Source: Candidatus Thorarchaeota archaeon
GTDB lineage: Archaea > Asgardarchaeota > Thorarchaeia > Thorarchaeales > Thorarchaeaceae
DNA: 53,676 bases
Assembly: GCA_016840825.1 (NCBI GenBank)
Contig: JAEORN010000071.1
Span: 1 to 53,676, forward strand
Direction of reading: 5' to 3'
The position numbers were made by a program, and so were the translations under genes. Positions 8,039 through 16,821 of this stretch are shown here, in pieces (within the stretch, counting starts at the first letter, position 1; the number at the start of each line of letters is the position of its first letter). The notes under the pieces were generated by a model. That model was not told where the DNA came from. It did not search any database and saw only the letters and a list, made by a program, of their open reading frames with translations.

Positions 8039-8084
8039 GGAGAAAGCATCGAACTGTTGGAACTTACAAGGTGGAGAAATAAAG

Positions 8085-8444
8085 ATGCAAATTCCATCAT
8101 TCTTGTTAAAGAAACTATACGTAAAGGGTAGCCTTGAGAATGTCGACGATGGTTTTCACTTCAAATTGAAGAACTCATTGTCACCAGGTACAGCAATTGG
8201 AATGGATCCAATCAAAGTGAATGGTCATGAATACTCTCTTGCTAATACTATAATCAGCACTGAGGGTGAATCCATGGTTGCTGCAGAGGTCAATGGGGAC
8301 CAAGCGTTCGGAATCAAAGTAGGAGTAGATATTCTGATTCATGTCAAAGCAGAACAACTACCTGCAGGTGAACACAAGATCGACATTTCCTTGACTACCA
8401 AGGAAGCTGGCAAACTAGCTTTTGACGTATCAGATAGTATCTAA
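8085..8444 (+). CDS. conserved hypothetical protein, 119 residues
   Basis: I recognise the N-terminal pattern (PSFLLKKLYVKGSLENVDDG) as that of a widespread small family in archaea and Chloroflexi. Its database names are unreliable and I know of no proven function. The sequence is beta-rich and soluble, with no cysteines, signal peptide or membrane segment. It is monocistronic: a TATA-like box and an AAGGTGGAG ribosome binding site precede it, and a strong terminator hairpin follows. Confidence 0.8.
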   Translation: MQIPSFLLKKLYVKGSLENVDDGFHFKLKNSLSPGTAIGMDPIKVNGHEYSLANTIISTEGESMVAAEVNGDQAFGIKVGVDILIHVKAEQLPAGEHKIDISLTTKEAGKLAFDVSDSI

Positions 8445-8452
8445 AAGTAGAT

Positions 8453-8476
8453 GCAGAGGGTCTAGGGACCCTTTGC
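8453..8476 (+). terminator. strong terminator hairpin after the 8085 gene
   Basis: A 10-bp stem (8453-8462 with 8467-8476, one G-T pair) with a 4-base loop is followed by T-rich sequence including TTTTTC. It also lies at the 3' end of the convergent phosphatase gene. Confidence 0.7.
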
Positions 8477-8503
8477 AATCTATGTTTTTCTTTGATCCTT
8501 TTC

Positions 8504-10078
8504 TTATTTTCTCATTTTCACTACCAATACAATAACAACTATAACTGCCACAACTCCGACAATTCCAAATATTAGTACGATATCAATGCCGCCATCGGGT
8601 ATTGTTGTATCGGTAGTAGTCGTCGTTGTCGTTGATGTTGGTTCTGTGGCATCAGGATCATAGCTTGTGAAGACAAAACGTGCTGTGCTCCAAACACCTT
8701 CAGCATTCTCAGCATAAACATCTAGTATGTGTTCTCCTTCTGGTCCTGGGAGTCCTGTGATCTCAGTTGTGTTTGCACTACCGTCCCATGAGAAATACTT
8801 GGTGACAGGCTTTTCGCTAAATAGAAGGAATGGAACTGTTCCGATGCGTTTCGTGCTGGTGTTTGCGATAACTCTATCCACTATTTCAATCGGACCATCA
8901 TACGGTAGATTGTACTGTTCATATAAGGAACCATCTGGCTTTATGGCAGAGAAATTCACCGCATGTGCATCAACAGTGGAAAGCATATAGTGATACAGAC
9001 CTGTACTCCATGCACTATTGTATAATGGAGCACCTAGACCTCCTGTGATTATATGTACAACACCATTCACAGTCAATCGATTGTAGGTATGGTCGTGTCC
9101 CACGCCAAATAGAGTAACATTGGTTTCTTCGAATAATTTCTGTATCTCATCACGTTCGGTCGTATTCACATCCAACGCACTACCAACGTGGGTGACTGGA
9201 TACAAGGGACGATGAGCAAACACGAATTTCATCTTACCTGTGTTGTTATTCAAATCCTCAACCAACCAATCATATTGAGTGCCAATAATATGACCTTCTT
9301 TTGCTTGCTCCTCCGTGTCTAGAACAGTAAAATGAACACCAGCATAATCAAAGGAGAAGTATGTTTTCCCTTCACCAGTATTCATGAACGCATCAAGATA
9401 GTATTGAATTTGATATGCACCATTTGACACACCTGTATCATGGTTTCCAACAACACCAATGACTGGAGCATAGTGTCCGATATGGTCAGTAATATTCGTC
9501 AAGTATTCCCAAGCAACTAGATTATCGGCATCAGTGGTAGTTACCGTATAGACGAAATCACCGGTCAGGATAACCATGTGTGGCTCTTCTTCAATAATTT
9601 TCTCAGCGAGTTCTGAGAATATCTCAGGCTGAACGGGATGGTCTGTACCATCAGGACGATTATCTCCGGCAATTACCAACCGGAATTCTTCACCATCAGC
9701 AGGGGCAGTGTAAAAGTGATACATTTCACTCTCATCACTTCCTGATTCGACAGTGTAGTAATATTTTGTATCCATTTCCAGAGACTCAAGTGGAATGATA
9801 TGATCAGTAACCAAGGTAGCATTAGTGACAGACTCAAGTAAACTGGAATTCTCACCATAATGTACGATAGAGTTCTCTGAAGATTCAGTTCTCCAGAATA
9901 TGGTTGCTGTATCATTCGATACAAGATTTACAGTTGGTCCTCTTTCGAATACCAACGCGTGAGATTCTATAAAGGAATTCTTTGGTCCCATCACTGTACT
10001 AGCAGTGCTAGAAATCAGTGGAAAGCAAAGAAATAGTAACAGTATAAATGATGAAATCCTCTTTTCCATATAGGGCAC
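8504..10078 (-). CDS. cell-surface purple acid phosphatase-like metallophosphoesterase
   Basis: The 524-residue protein has a signal peptide (about 8-28) and a fibronectin-like N-terminal domain (about 45-125) as in purple acid phosphatases. A calcineurin-like metallophosphoesterase domain follows. Its metal-binding motifs are GDN at 138-140, GD in GDFVYT at 173, GNHD at 211-214, AHRP and GHDH further on. After about residue 475 there is a Thr-rich stalk and a C-terminal membrane helix ending in a basic KMRK. It should act outside the cell, anchored to the membrane, hydrolysing phosphate esters. The same stalk-and-helix anchor recurs in the protein at 36077. Confidence 0.9.
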   Translation of the reverse strand: MPYMEKRISSFILLLFLCFPLISSTASTVMGPKNSFIESHALVFERGPTVNLVSNDTATIFWRTESSENSIVHYGENSSLLESVTNATLVTDHIIPLESLEMDTKYYYTVESGSDESEMYHFYTAPADGEEFRLVIAGDNRPDGTDHPVQPEIFSELAEKIIEEEPHMVILTGDFVYTVTTTDADNLVAWEYLTNITDHIGHYAPVIGVVGNHDTGVSNGAYQIQYYLDAFMNTGEGKTYFSFDYAGVHFTVLDTEEQAKEGHIIGTQYDWLVEDLNNNTGKMKFVFAHRPLYPVTHVGSALDVNTTERDEIQKLFEETNVTLFGVGHDHTYNRLTVNGVVHIITGGLGAPLYNSAWSTGLYHYMLSTVDAHAVNFSAIKPDGSLYEQYNLPYDGPIEIVDRVIANTSTKRIGTVPFLLFSEKPVTKYFSWDGSANTTEITGLPGPEGEHILDVYAENAEGVWSTARFVFTSYDPDATEPTSTTTTTTTDTTIPDGGIDIVLIFGIVGVVAVIVVIVLVVKMRK

Positions 10079-10177
10079 ATCCTTGCAGGTCTGGTGTCAA
10101 TAGGCAAATTAGAATAAAAAATTGATGGCCGTAATAGTTTTGTGCAATGGATGTAGATTTTCGAGTGGTGGTTTGAT

Positions 10178-11086
10178 GTGTACGTAAAGATAAGGAGAGA
10201 TGGAGCCATCGGGTTAGGTCGAGGAACTGAAGGAGCTGAAGAGATCACCATTGGCTATGGAGAAGCCCATATGATCGCTGCTGCTTTGGATAAATTAGCT
10301 CAAACAGCAAGGAGCTATAAACAGACCTACAAGAAGACTACAAATACGGGTAAAGGCAATAAAATAGATTTTGAGCGCGCCGAAGATGGTTCAATTCTAA
10401 TTGCTGGAGATGGACAGAGCTATCTCTGTACCGAGAAGCAAATAAAAGAATTATCAGAAGTGCTCAAGCATCTACCGCCGGTCGAAGTCGCCCCACCTTC
10501 GGATTATGTCAACAAAATATCTCCGAATCAAGGAATATGTCTTGTTGTACAAAATGGGGGGAACAGCATCCCACTCAAACTCCATGAAGGTGCTTTGCTT
10601 AAGACAGCAATCGAGTCAAGTATAGATAGCAGATACTACAATGAAAGGATTCAGATTGGTGGTCGTAATCTTGAAGTATTAAGAAGCAGTGATCTCAAGT
10701 GGAAACTAACTTCTTCTGAACGGGAAGTGAGATTCACAGCTTTTGAGATTGAAGGACTGGCTCAAGGACTTCACAATGGGGTCTTAGATGTGCTCATGGA
10801 TCTTGTCAAATCCTTTGGCAGTGATTCGTTAGCAGATATTCGAGTGAAAAGTCACATTCAAAGAGTTGAACAAGAAACAGCAAAGCTTTTCGAGGAGGAT
10901 AAGAGTGGAAAGGGTCTCGTAAGGAATATCGCCAAATCGGCGAGGAAAATCCTTGGCACTGGGGAAGATGCAGAATCCAGAACTCTGGAGTTCATTGGCC
11001 TCTGTAACTATGTCCATGCCAGTGTGAATCCGATGCACCATGAACCCATATTCAATTTGTTTGCCTCAGTATTTGTTCCAGAATAG
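10178..11086 (+). CDS. unknown protein with internal beta-strand/helix repeats
   Basis: I do not recognise this 302-residue protein. Its first two thirds look like four degenerate modules of about 40 residues: strands, a polar turn, then a helix with an L-x-x-L-like pattern. They lie at about 1-42, 62-98, 115-145 and 156-195. Compare ITIGYGEAHMIAAALDKL, LCTEKQIKELSEVLKHL and RFTAFEIEGLAQGLHNGV. A helical, partly coiled C-terminal third follows. There is no signal peptide or membrane span. The start codon is GTG. It converges with the helicase-like gene. Confidence 0.7.
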   Translation: MYVKIRRDGAIGLGRGTEGAEEITIGYGEAHMIAAALDKLAQTARSYKQTYKKTTNTGKGNKIDFERAEDGSILIAGDGQSYLCTEKQIKELSEVLKHLPPVEVAPPSDYVNKISPNQGICLVVQNGGNSIPLKLHEGALLKTAIESSIDSRYYNERIQIGGRNLEVLRSSDLKWKLTSSEREVRFTAFEIEGLAQGLHNGVLDVLMDLVKSFGSDSLADIRVKSHIQRVEQETAKLFEEDKSGKGLVRNIAKSARKILGTGEDAESRTLEFIGLCNYVHASVNPMHHEPIFNLFASVFVPE

Positions 11087-11100
11087 ATTCGATAGAGCGA

Positions 11101-12534
11101 TTATTCAAGGTCAAGAGTCGGTGACATAACGGCTGTCGACCATGGATATCGCTCCAATATTCTTTGCATGAGTCGATTCACCTTTGCTTCTTCAGAGGTG
11201 CCTGAATATGCAAGTAGAATGACCATACCTCCACGGGTCCTTTTCATCTTTTGATACATAGTTTTGCTTGTATTGATGGTATCACATATCACCATGACAT
11301 CTGCCTGAGGGATATCCAAGTCACGTTCCCCAACCGGAGACATCACAAGAGCAGAAACTGCATCGTCTTCTCTGAATTGTCGAAGAACCTGCCCCTTATC
11401 TCGAGTCTGACCAGTTATGGTTAGAACAGAATGCCCAGCCTTTTCGAGAACATCTTGAATTTGCGATACCATCTCAAGATAGGAGGTAAGAACTAGGGTC
11501 TTCTTGTTCTTCTGAACAACCTTGAGAACTCGAATTGTCTTCGCTGAGATTTCTGGAAGTACTCGTCTCAAATCGGAAACGTTGAAGAATCGCTTCACAT
11601 GAGGTCCATAGAACATTCGAATGAATTGCTTTGGAGGCATAGCGTAGACATATTTTCTCAGCATCAACAGACTTGAATATCTCCCCTTCAGTTCATCATC
11701 TATAGGGAGCCTCTCAAGCAGCAGGTGTATTCGTCTTGTATCACCTTCAATTAGATCTAGATTATCTTGCTCCTTCAGATCCTTTGCGATCTCACTCCGT
11801 GCATCCCGAATCAATTCATCCAAAACGATAGATATGGATCGAATTCGTTGATCAAAGACGGTACTCATTGTAAGAAAGGTAGGCTCTAGATAATCTTCCA
11901 CATCAGTGTCAAAAAGGTCGTCCATAGCGATTAACTCTACATTGGGAATGTGGTTCTTCAGAGTGTGTAGCTCCTTTCGAATCTCAAGCTGTTCTTTGGA
12001 GAATACAGCATGATCATCACGTAATGTGCCACTCATTCCGATGATCCATTTATGTTTGAAAAGAAGCAATAGAGTAGGCCACGGAAATACCAAGTTCGTC
12101 TTACCTGCTGTACGTCGAATAAGTGTGTCTACTTCATTGATTAGAATGACCTCAAAAGAATCAAACAGACTGATATCCTTTCTAGCCATTGACGCCAATA
12201 CCTGAGGTGTTGCTACAACTACTCTTTTCTCCTTCAGAACATATGGTCTACGACCTGACGGAACTCGAGATGACAACTCTCCAAGGTCGTCCTCAAGCCC
12301 CTCGTATTCACTTCGGAGGTAGTCTACTGTTTCAGCTAAAGATGATGATGAATGGACAACTATGATGAAATGCTTGTCAGGAAATCGCTCTTGTACAAGC
12401 TGATGAGTGATGAATCGTTTCCCCAAACCGCAATCCAACTCAAGAAGCAGATTCGTGTCCTTCATCTCATTTACCTTATCTAAGATGAAAGATTGGTATC
12501 CCCTTGGTGTGTATTTCGGCTTCGGAGTAGACAT
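11101..12534 (-). CDS. Hef/XPF-like superfamily 2 helicase with degenerate motifs
   Basis: The 477-residue protein has the two-RecA layout of SF2 helicases. Motif I (Walker A) reads CGLGKR at residues 35-40, with Arg where Thr or Ser should contact magnesium. Motif II reads NEVD (133-136) instead of DEAH or DECH. Motif III is SGT, and motif VI survives as KMKRTRGG. The middle insert and motif VI pattern resemble Hef/FANCM-type enzymes, but there is no nuclease domain. The altered motifs suggest weak or no ATP hydrolysis, perhaps a structural role. An editing-domain gene lies directly upstream on the same strand. Confidence 0.75.
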   Translation of the reverse strand: MSTPKPKYTPRGYQSFILDKVNEMKDTNLLLELDCGLGKRFITHQLVQERFPDKHFIIVVHSSSSLAETVDYLRSEYEGLEDDLGELSSRVPSGRRPYVLKEKRVVVATPQVLASMARKDISLFDSFEVILINEVDTLIRRTAGKTNLVFPWPTLLLLFKHKWIIGMSGTLRDDHAVFSKEQLEIRKELHTLKNHIPNVELIAMDDLFDTDVEDYLEPTFLTMSTVFDQRIRSISIVLDELIRDARSEIAKDLKEQDNLDLIEGDTRRIHLLLERLPIDDELKGRYSSLLMLRKYVYAMPPKQFIRMFYGPHVKRFFNVSDLRRVLPEISAKTIRVLKVVQKNKKTLVLTSYLEMVSQIQDVLEKAGHSVLTITGQTRDKGQVLRQFREDDAVSALVMSPVGERDLDIPQADVMVICDTINTSKTMYQKMKRTRGGMVILLAYSGTSEEAKVNRLMQRILERYPWSTAVMSPTLDLE

Positions 12535-12572
12535 CCTATCAGCTCATATCGACGTTGGCTTATGAATCCATA

Positions 12573-12968
12573 TCAAAATTGCTTGAAAACCTTCGCTAAG
12601 GAGGGTCCTTTGACGTGTGACTTGAATTCTGTGAAGACGCCGTATTCTACGATATGAACTGCGAAATCGCGCTCACGTAATTTCTGTGCAGTTTCGTCTA
12701 TAAGCGCTTCAGCGAACTTAGGGTCGGATTTAGTATCTTCAAGGTGAGCAAAGGGGTGAAGTATTATCGATGTAGTTTCGTTCTTTTGTGCTAACCAACG
12801 GATATTCTTGACCATCTTCCGAAGCACACTAATTCGGTCGTGCTCATCTTTCTCCTCTGAATGGATCCAGACCAGAAGGGAATCATCAAATCCGACACCA
12901 GGGTCAGATTCATCAGACTCATTCACTCTATACCAAAAACTCTCTACATGGAACATTAGCATTCGCAT
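12573..12968 (-). CDS. stand-alone archaeal threonyl-tRNA synthetase-type editing domain
   Basis: The 131-residue protein matches in pattern the N-terminal editing domain of archaeal ThrRS, which has the D-Tyr-tRNA deacylase fold and removes wrongly attached serine. It begins MRMLMFHVESFWYRV, has the core HPFAHL with His75, and ends with a strand TEFKSHVKG containing Lys116. The usual cysteine in the SCKGHP segment is replaced (HVKGPS). There is no synthetase catalytic domain here, so it is either a trans-editing factor or has a new role. It is followed by the helicase-like gene on the same strand. Confidence 0.72.
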   Translation of the reverse strand: MRMLMFHVESFWYRVNESDESDPGVGFDDSLLVWIHSEEKDEHDRISVLRKMVKNIRWLAQKNETTSIILHPFAHLEDTKSDPKFAEALIDETAQKLRERDFAVHIVEYGVFTEFKSHVKGPSLAKVFKQF

Positions 12969-12988
12969 GGGAATAACATCCAGATTGG

Positions 12989-13837
12989 CTAGACCCTTTC
13001 TCCTTCCGAAGGTGTATAGTCCTTTGAGCCATTAATCATAGACTTAGAATCACGGATTGTTAAATCTTGCACCATGCTACGCGGAAGGGCTTTTCCACGG
13101 ACCCAAATTGTATTTGGAGGGATCACCTTATCCTTAGGGACCACAGTATTTGCACCGATAAGGACATTATCTCCAATATTAGCCCCAGGTAGAATGACAG
13201 CGTTGGCACCAACGGTCACGTTGTTACCAAGTCGTACTGTCTGCAAGTACAATTGATCACCTTCATAGACATGACCACTTAGAATAGCATCGTATCCAAA
13301 GAAACAATTGTCCCCAATAATCGTCCTCTCAGGATTGAATAGACGTCCGTTCCCTATGATCGTTGACCGTCCAATCTGCGCACCAAATGCCATGTGACGC
13401 GGCTTAGTGTCTAGGAATACCGAGAAGAACCATGCAAAATACGGGAATATTACGTAGTAGATCTCATAGTATTCATAGATGAGCATACTATCCTCGATTG
13501 AATGATACCCGTCCTCAAGAAATGGAATTCCTCTTCTGGAGAGGAGAAACATTCCTAGTAGGATGCCTAGAAATAATGAGTAACAAATGAATGTGATTGG
13601 TATCAAGAAGAATAGAAACCAGAACTTCTCAACCGCAATAATCGGCATATATGGACCAAAGACATTGATGAACCAAGTGTGAATGTCATTGAAGGGCCAA
13701 CCGAATCCGCAAAGGAAAGTATCAAGATTCTCGAATAAGTAGAGGAAGAAGAATATGACTGGGATTGATGCAGCAGTCAAGCTGAATAGAATTGAAAGTA
13801 CCATATACGCGGAGTACGCAATAATTCTTGGTTTCAT
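12989..13837 (-). CDS. membrane-bound left-handed beta-helix (hexapeptide) acyltransferase-like protein
   Basis: The N-terminal half has two long hydrophobic hairpins (about 8-35 and 62-95) and an aromatic-rich segment. The C-terminal half is a left-handed beta-helix with hexapeptide repeats such as IIGDNC, TVGANAVILPGANIGDNVLIGA. Related proteins acylate small molecules or peptides at the membrane. I chose the ATG at 13837; an upstream in-frame ATG at 13912 would add 25 atypical residues. No acceptor substrate can be named. Confidence 0.8.
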   Translation of the reverse strand: MKPRIIAYSAYMVLSILFSLTAASIPVIFFFLYLFENLDTFLCGFGWPFNDIHTWFINVFGPYMPIIAVEKFWFLFFLIPITFICYSLFLGILLGMFLLSRRGIPFLEDGYHSIEDSMLIYEYYEIYYVIFPYFAWFFSVFLDTKPRHMAFGAQIGRSTIIGNGRLFNPERTIIGDNCFFGYDAILSGHVYEGDQLYLQTVRLGNNVTVGANAVILPGANIGDNVLIGANTVVPKDKVIPPNTIWVRGKALPRSMVQDLTIRDSKSMINGSKDYTPSEGERV

Positions 13838-14049
13838 TAAGAACACAACATAATTTGGGGTATCGCATATTGTGACAAACAAGAATTTGAACGTTGCTGC
13901 GTGACAATTCATTCTGTAAGCGAAAAAGGTGCTACAGATTCAAAGTGTCAAAGGGATTTTTCTTGAGATTCTCTGTAGGGGAAACAGATATGAAGGGTAC
14001 AAAGATTCGAAGCGGGACCACGTTGGACTTCTAATGGAGCGTCAGGAAT

Positions 14050-15288
14050 ATGACATTCGATGCGGACATTGTGATTGCAGGAACTGGACCTGCAGGACTC
14101 ATGACAGCAGAACAAGCAGCAGCTCGAGGTCTAAAGACTATTGTACTTGAGAAACGCGAGAAGGTTACGGACTCCCTAATGGGAGAGCTTGTTACAGATA
14201 AGGCCTTGAGATTTCTACGGGTCAGACCGGATTCTGAGTATATCGGGAATAAATATACACGAATCGTGGGCGAAAGCCTCGATACTGGCGCAAATATCGT
14301 CGTGGATAGGACTCATCTTGGAAACTCGTATCTCTTTGATGAGGATAAGTGTCAAGAACTAATGAGAGACCGAGCAATCTCTCATGGTGCTGAGTTCCGC
14401 TATAAAGCAAGAGTGTCAACGGTCATCAGAGAAGATAACCAAGTAGTTGGTTTGAAGTATAACAAAGGCGATGAGGTTCGAGCACCTCTTAGCGTTGGCG
14501 CAGACGGGTCTTTTAGTAGAGTTTCCGAAACTGCAGGATTCACTCACCCAAAGTGGCTTCTATCCTATGGATATAGATTCAAGCTTGAGAATTGTAAGGA
14601 TATCGATCCTAATACCGCATACTTCTACGTTGGAAAAGATGTCGGACTAGGTTACCTATGGCTATACCCGAGATCAGAAACAGAGATCAATCTTGGAATC
14701 GGACGAGTGCCTTCTTCAAAGCATAACTGGGAACGACTCCCACCCATGCAGGATGTCCTTCGCAAGTATATGAAGACTCACCCAGAAACTCAGAACGCTC
14801 GTGTGGCATCTGTCAACGGTGGCGTAGTACCCTGTGCTGGGATAATTCCTCGATTCACTGACGCAGGAGTATCTCTCTGTGGAAATGCAGCAGGTCAGGT
14901 CTCATCGATTGTCGGAGGCGGTGTTACTACATGCTTCCATGCGGGGATACTACTCGCAAAGCATGCAAAACGGATGGCAGACGAGAATGACTACTCAGCC
15001 AAAAGTGTTGGAAAATACGAGAAGGAGTATCGTTCCACAAAGCTAGCAAGCAATATCACAAATACGGGGAAGGGGATGTGGGCCGTATCCAAATTCTCCA
15101 TGCATAATGATCCAATTGCAGCAGCTGAGTTAGTCCTTGGAGGTAAGTTGGATGCCAAGGTACTCAACGAGTTGATACAGGGACACGCAGGAGTAAGCAC
15201 AGTCATGACTCTTCTTTCAGAGTTCCTTCCGATGGTGATGAAAATCGGAATAGGCTATATGAAAAGCGTGGCAATCAGCGGTCTTTAG
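14050..15288 (+). CDS. geranylgeranyl reductase-family flavoprotein
   Basis: This FAD-dependent enzyme family saturates the isoprenoid chains of archaeal membrane lipids or of quinones. The N-terminal dinucleotide fold reads GTGPAGLMTAEQAA (about 11-24) followed by the acidic VLEKRE. A GADGSFSRV segment near 153 is the family's second FAD contact, and CGNAAGQVSSIVGGG near 276 is the third. At 412 residues it has family length. The first regulator of the TrmB-like group follows 86 bases later on the same strand. Confidence 0.9.
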   Translation: MTFDADIVIAGTGPAGLMTAEQAAARGLKTIVLEKREKVTDSLMGELVTDKALRFLRVRPDSEYIGNKYTRIVGESLDTGANIVVDRTHLGNSYLFDEDKCQELMRDRAISHGAEFRYKARVSTVIREDNQVVGLKYNKGDEVRAPLSVGADGSFSRVSETAGFTHPKWLLSYGYRFKLENCKDIDPNTAYFYVGKDVGLGYLWLYPRSETEINLGIGRVPSSKHNWERLPPMQDVLRKYMKTHPETQNARVASVNGGVVPCAGIIPRFTDAGVSLCGNAAGQVSSIVGGGVTTCFHAGILLAKHAKRMADENDYSAKSVGKYEKEYRSTKLASNITNTGKGMWAVSKFSMHNDPIAAAELVLGGKLDAKVLNELIQGHAGVSTVMTLLSEFLPMVMKIGIGYMKSVAISGL

Positions 15289-15374
15289 TTGCTAAATCAA
15301 AATCCTTTACTGCTGGGAAGATAGGGAAATCAACATCCACTGATAGTGAAGAGCAATATGATAGAGAGATAGCG

Positions 15375-16358
15375 ATGAAAGAAATCGATGAGATGAGTCT
15401 AGAACTCATAGGATTCCTACAAACTCAAAAACCAGAATCCAAGGCATTCATGTTACTGCAAGCCATACTCAAAAATCAAGGAGAAGAATCTCACCTCACC
15501 TACTCAGAGATTTATGATTCGTTCAGAAAAGCGATGCATGATACTGAAGTCAGTAAAGCTTGGGTCCATAGACTTCTAAAATCGCTCATCGATAATAAAA
15601 TCGTAGAAACTGAAGGTAAGAATAGGTACACCTGCAATATCGGTACTCTAACAGCAGGATTGAGTTTTCTCAAGGAAAAGAAGCTTGAAGATATTGAACG
15701 AGAATTCGCCGCTCTTTCTTCTGAGAAAAAAGCTGTAGAAGCTGTGAATACTTCTGAACTCGCTAAAAGTCTCTTCGAATCAGCGACAGGAATAGCGAAA
15801 ATCCCTGCCTCTCGATTCCTGAAGGGACTGGAAGAATTTCAACGGGTGACCAATGAAACAATCTACAGCGTAGCAAAAAAGGGGGATATCATTCGAACCT
15901 CGCTTACTGGCACAGAACGGTTCGCTTCAGTACCTTTCATAGATAGCTCAGCTGCACGTGTGCAGCGCATCGTTGTAGCAGCAAAAAAAGGAGTGGATGT
16001 CCGCTATTCTATCCCTCCCGTTGATCTAGGAAACTTGGATGAGCTTTGGAAACGCAAGGAAAATATCGAACTTTTTTCCAATATGTTGGAACTCCTGGCA
16101 GAAGATGAAGGTGATGGACCAGGTCTTCATCTCCGATTCAATCCAGCGGGTCAGAAAGGGCATCAGTTTGTCAGTCTGAACAGTGATGTTATCACTATGT
16201 GGATTTCTGAATACCCTCCAACCGCAGCGTGGATCACTAGAGAGTTCAATGCAGATCTGATTGATGATATCATCAATACATTCGATGAACAATGGAAAAG
16301 GGCAACTTCTATTCGTGATCATCTTAAGCAGGTCATGGCAAAGATGGAACAAAAGTAA
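15375..16358 (+). CDS. TrmB-like winged-helix regulator, paralogue A
   Basis: First of four related genes. The 327-residue protein has an N-terminal winged helix (about 20-85; SKAWVHRLLKSLIDNKIV as recognition helix and wing), a coiled-coil linker (about 95-125), and a C-terminal domain. The latter ends with the pattern AAWITREFNADLIDDI...FDEQW, like the ligand domain of TrmB regulators (a final F-x-x-x-W helix). TrmB proteins bind sugars or other effectors and repress or activate transcription. Paralogue B at 17110 shares long identical stretches such as SRFLKGL and EFQRVTNETIY. The ligand is unknown. Confidence 0.72.
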   Translation: MKEIDEMSLELIGFLQTQKPESKAFMLLQAILKNQGEESHLTYSEIYDSFRKAMHDTEVSKAWVHRLLKSLIDNKIVETEGKNRYTCNIGTLTAGLSFLKEKKLEDIEREFAALSSEKKAVEAVNTSELAKSLFESATGIAKIPASRFLKGLEEFQRVTNETIYSVAKKGDIIRTSLTGTERFASVPFIDSSAARVQRIVVAAKKGVDVRYSIPPVDLGNLDELWKRKENIELFSNMLELLAEDEGDGPGLHLRFNPAGQKGHQFVSLNSDVITMWISEYPPTAAWITREFNADLIDDIINTFDEQWKRATSIRDHLKQVMAKMEQK

Positions 16359-16414
16359 CGGATTAATGATGGAAATAAGGCACTCTTAGTTCGCGAATTG
16401 CTTTGTGGTGATAT

Positions 16415-16546
16415 GGAGAAGGTTGTGACAGGACAATCTGAGAGGTAGAGCAGGAAGTGGGGGCGAAGAAAGTACGGAAATTGCAACCAACTCGTAGAAA
16501 GTGAAGCAAGGTCTCACCCCCGAAGACCCTGCTTCGAGTATTCTCC
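16415..16546. ncRNA. candidate structured RNA (three nested or adjacent helices)
   Basis: GGAGAA (16415-16420) pairs with TTCTCC (16541-16546), enclosing two further helices. GGTTG (16421-16425) pairs with CAACC (16484-16488). A hairpin at 16503-16535 has 11 bp (GAAGCA and GGTCT arms), one mismatch and a 9-base loop. Together they make a closed multi-branch structure in a region without coding potential. The strand is unclear: a strong TATA-like element on the minus strand (about 16655-16665) points leftward through it. No known class was recognised. Confidence 0.4.
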
Positions 16547-16821
16547 AGGTCTGAACATGCCCAATCTAGCACCCCGCTACACCGTTGGAGTTTTTACCGT
16601 CATAGCGAAGTGATTACTTCTGACCAAGAGGTATGGTATGTATACTCTCCATAATATATATGTTAACTCTTTCAATATTCATAAAGTTACTAGGAACAAT
16701 TTCGTTGTTTTCGGATATATGTCAACAATTAGCAAAGCTTTCAGGACATGATGAACTATATCAACTATAGTGAAGCTATTATGTAGAGAAGTACACTTAA
16801 TGAGATAGAATCAAAATATAG
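16547..16821. other. AT-rich non-coding spacer
   Basis: I see no gene here. The stretch around 16640-16680 is very AT-rich, with a TATATATG-type element that could serve as a minus-strand TATA box. The rest shows no clear repeats. Confidence 0.4.

Noticed and set aside
16501..16560. SRP RNA domain IV on the minus strand (GAAGCAGGGTC near a GACC arm)
   Set aside because: The small match to AGCAG lacks the tetraloop and the short stem has a mismatch; the stronger pairing here is the 11-bp hairpin at 16503-16535.
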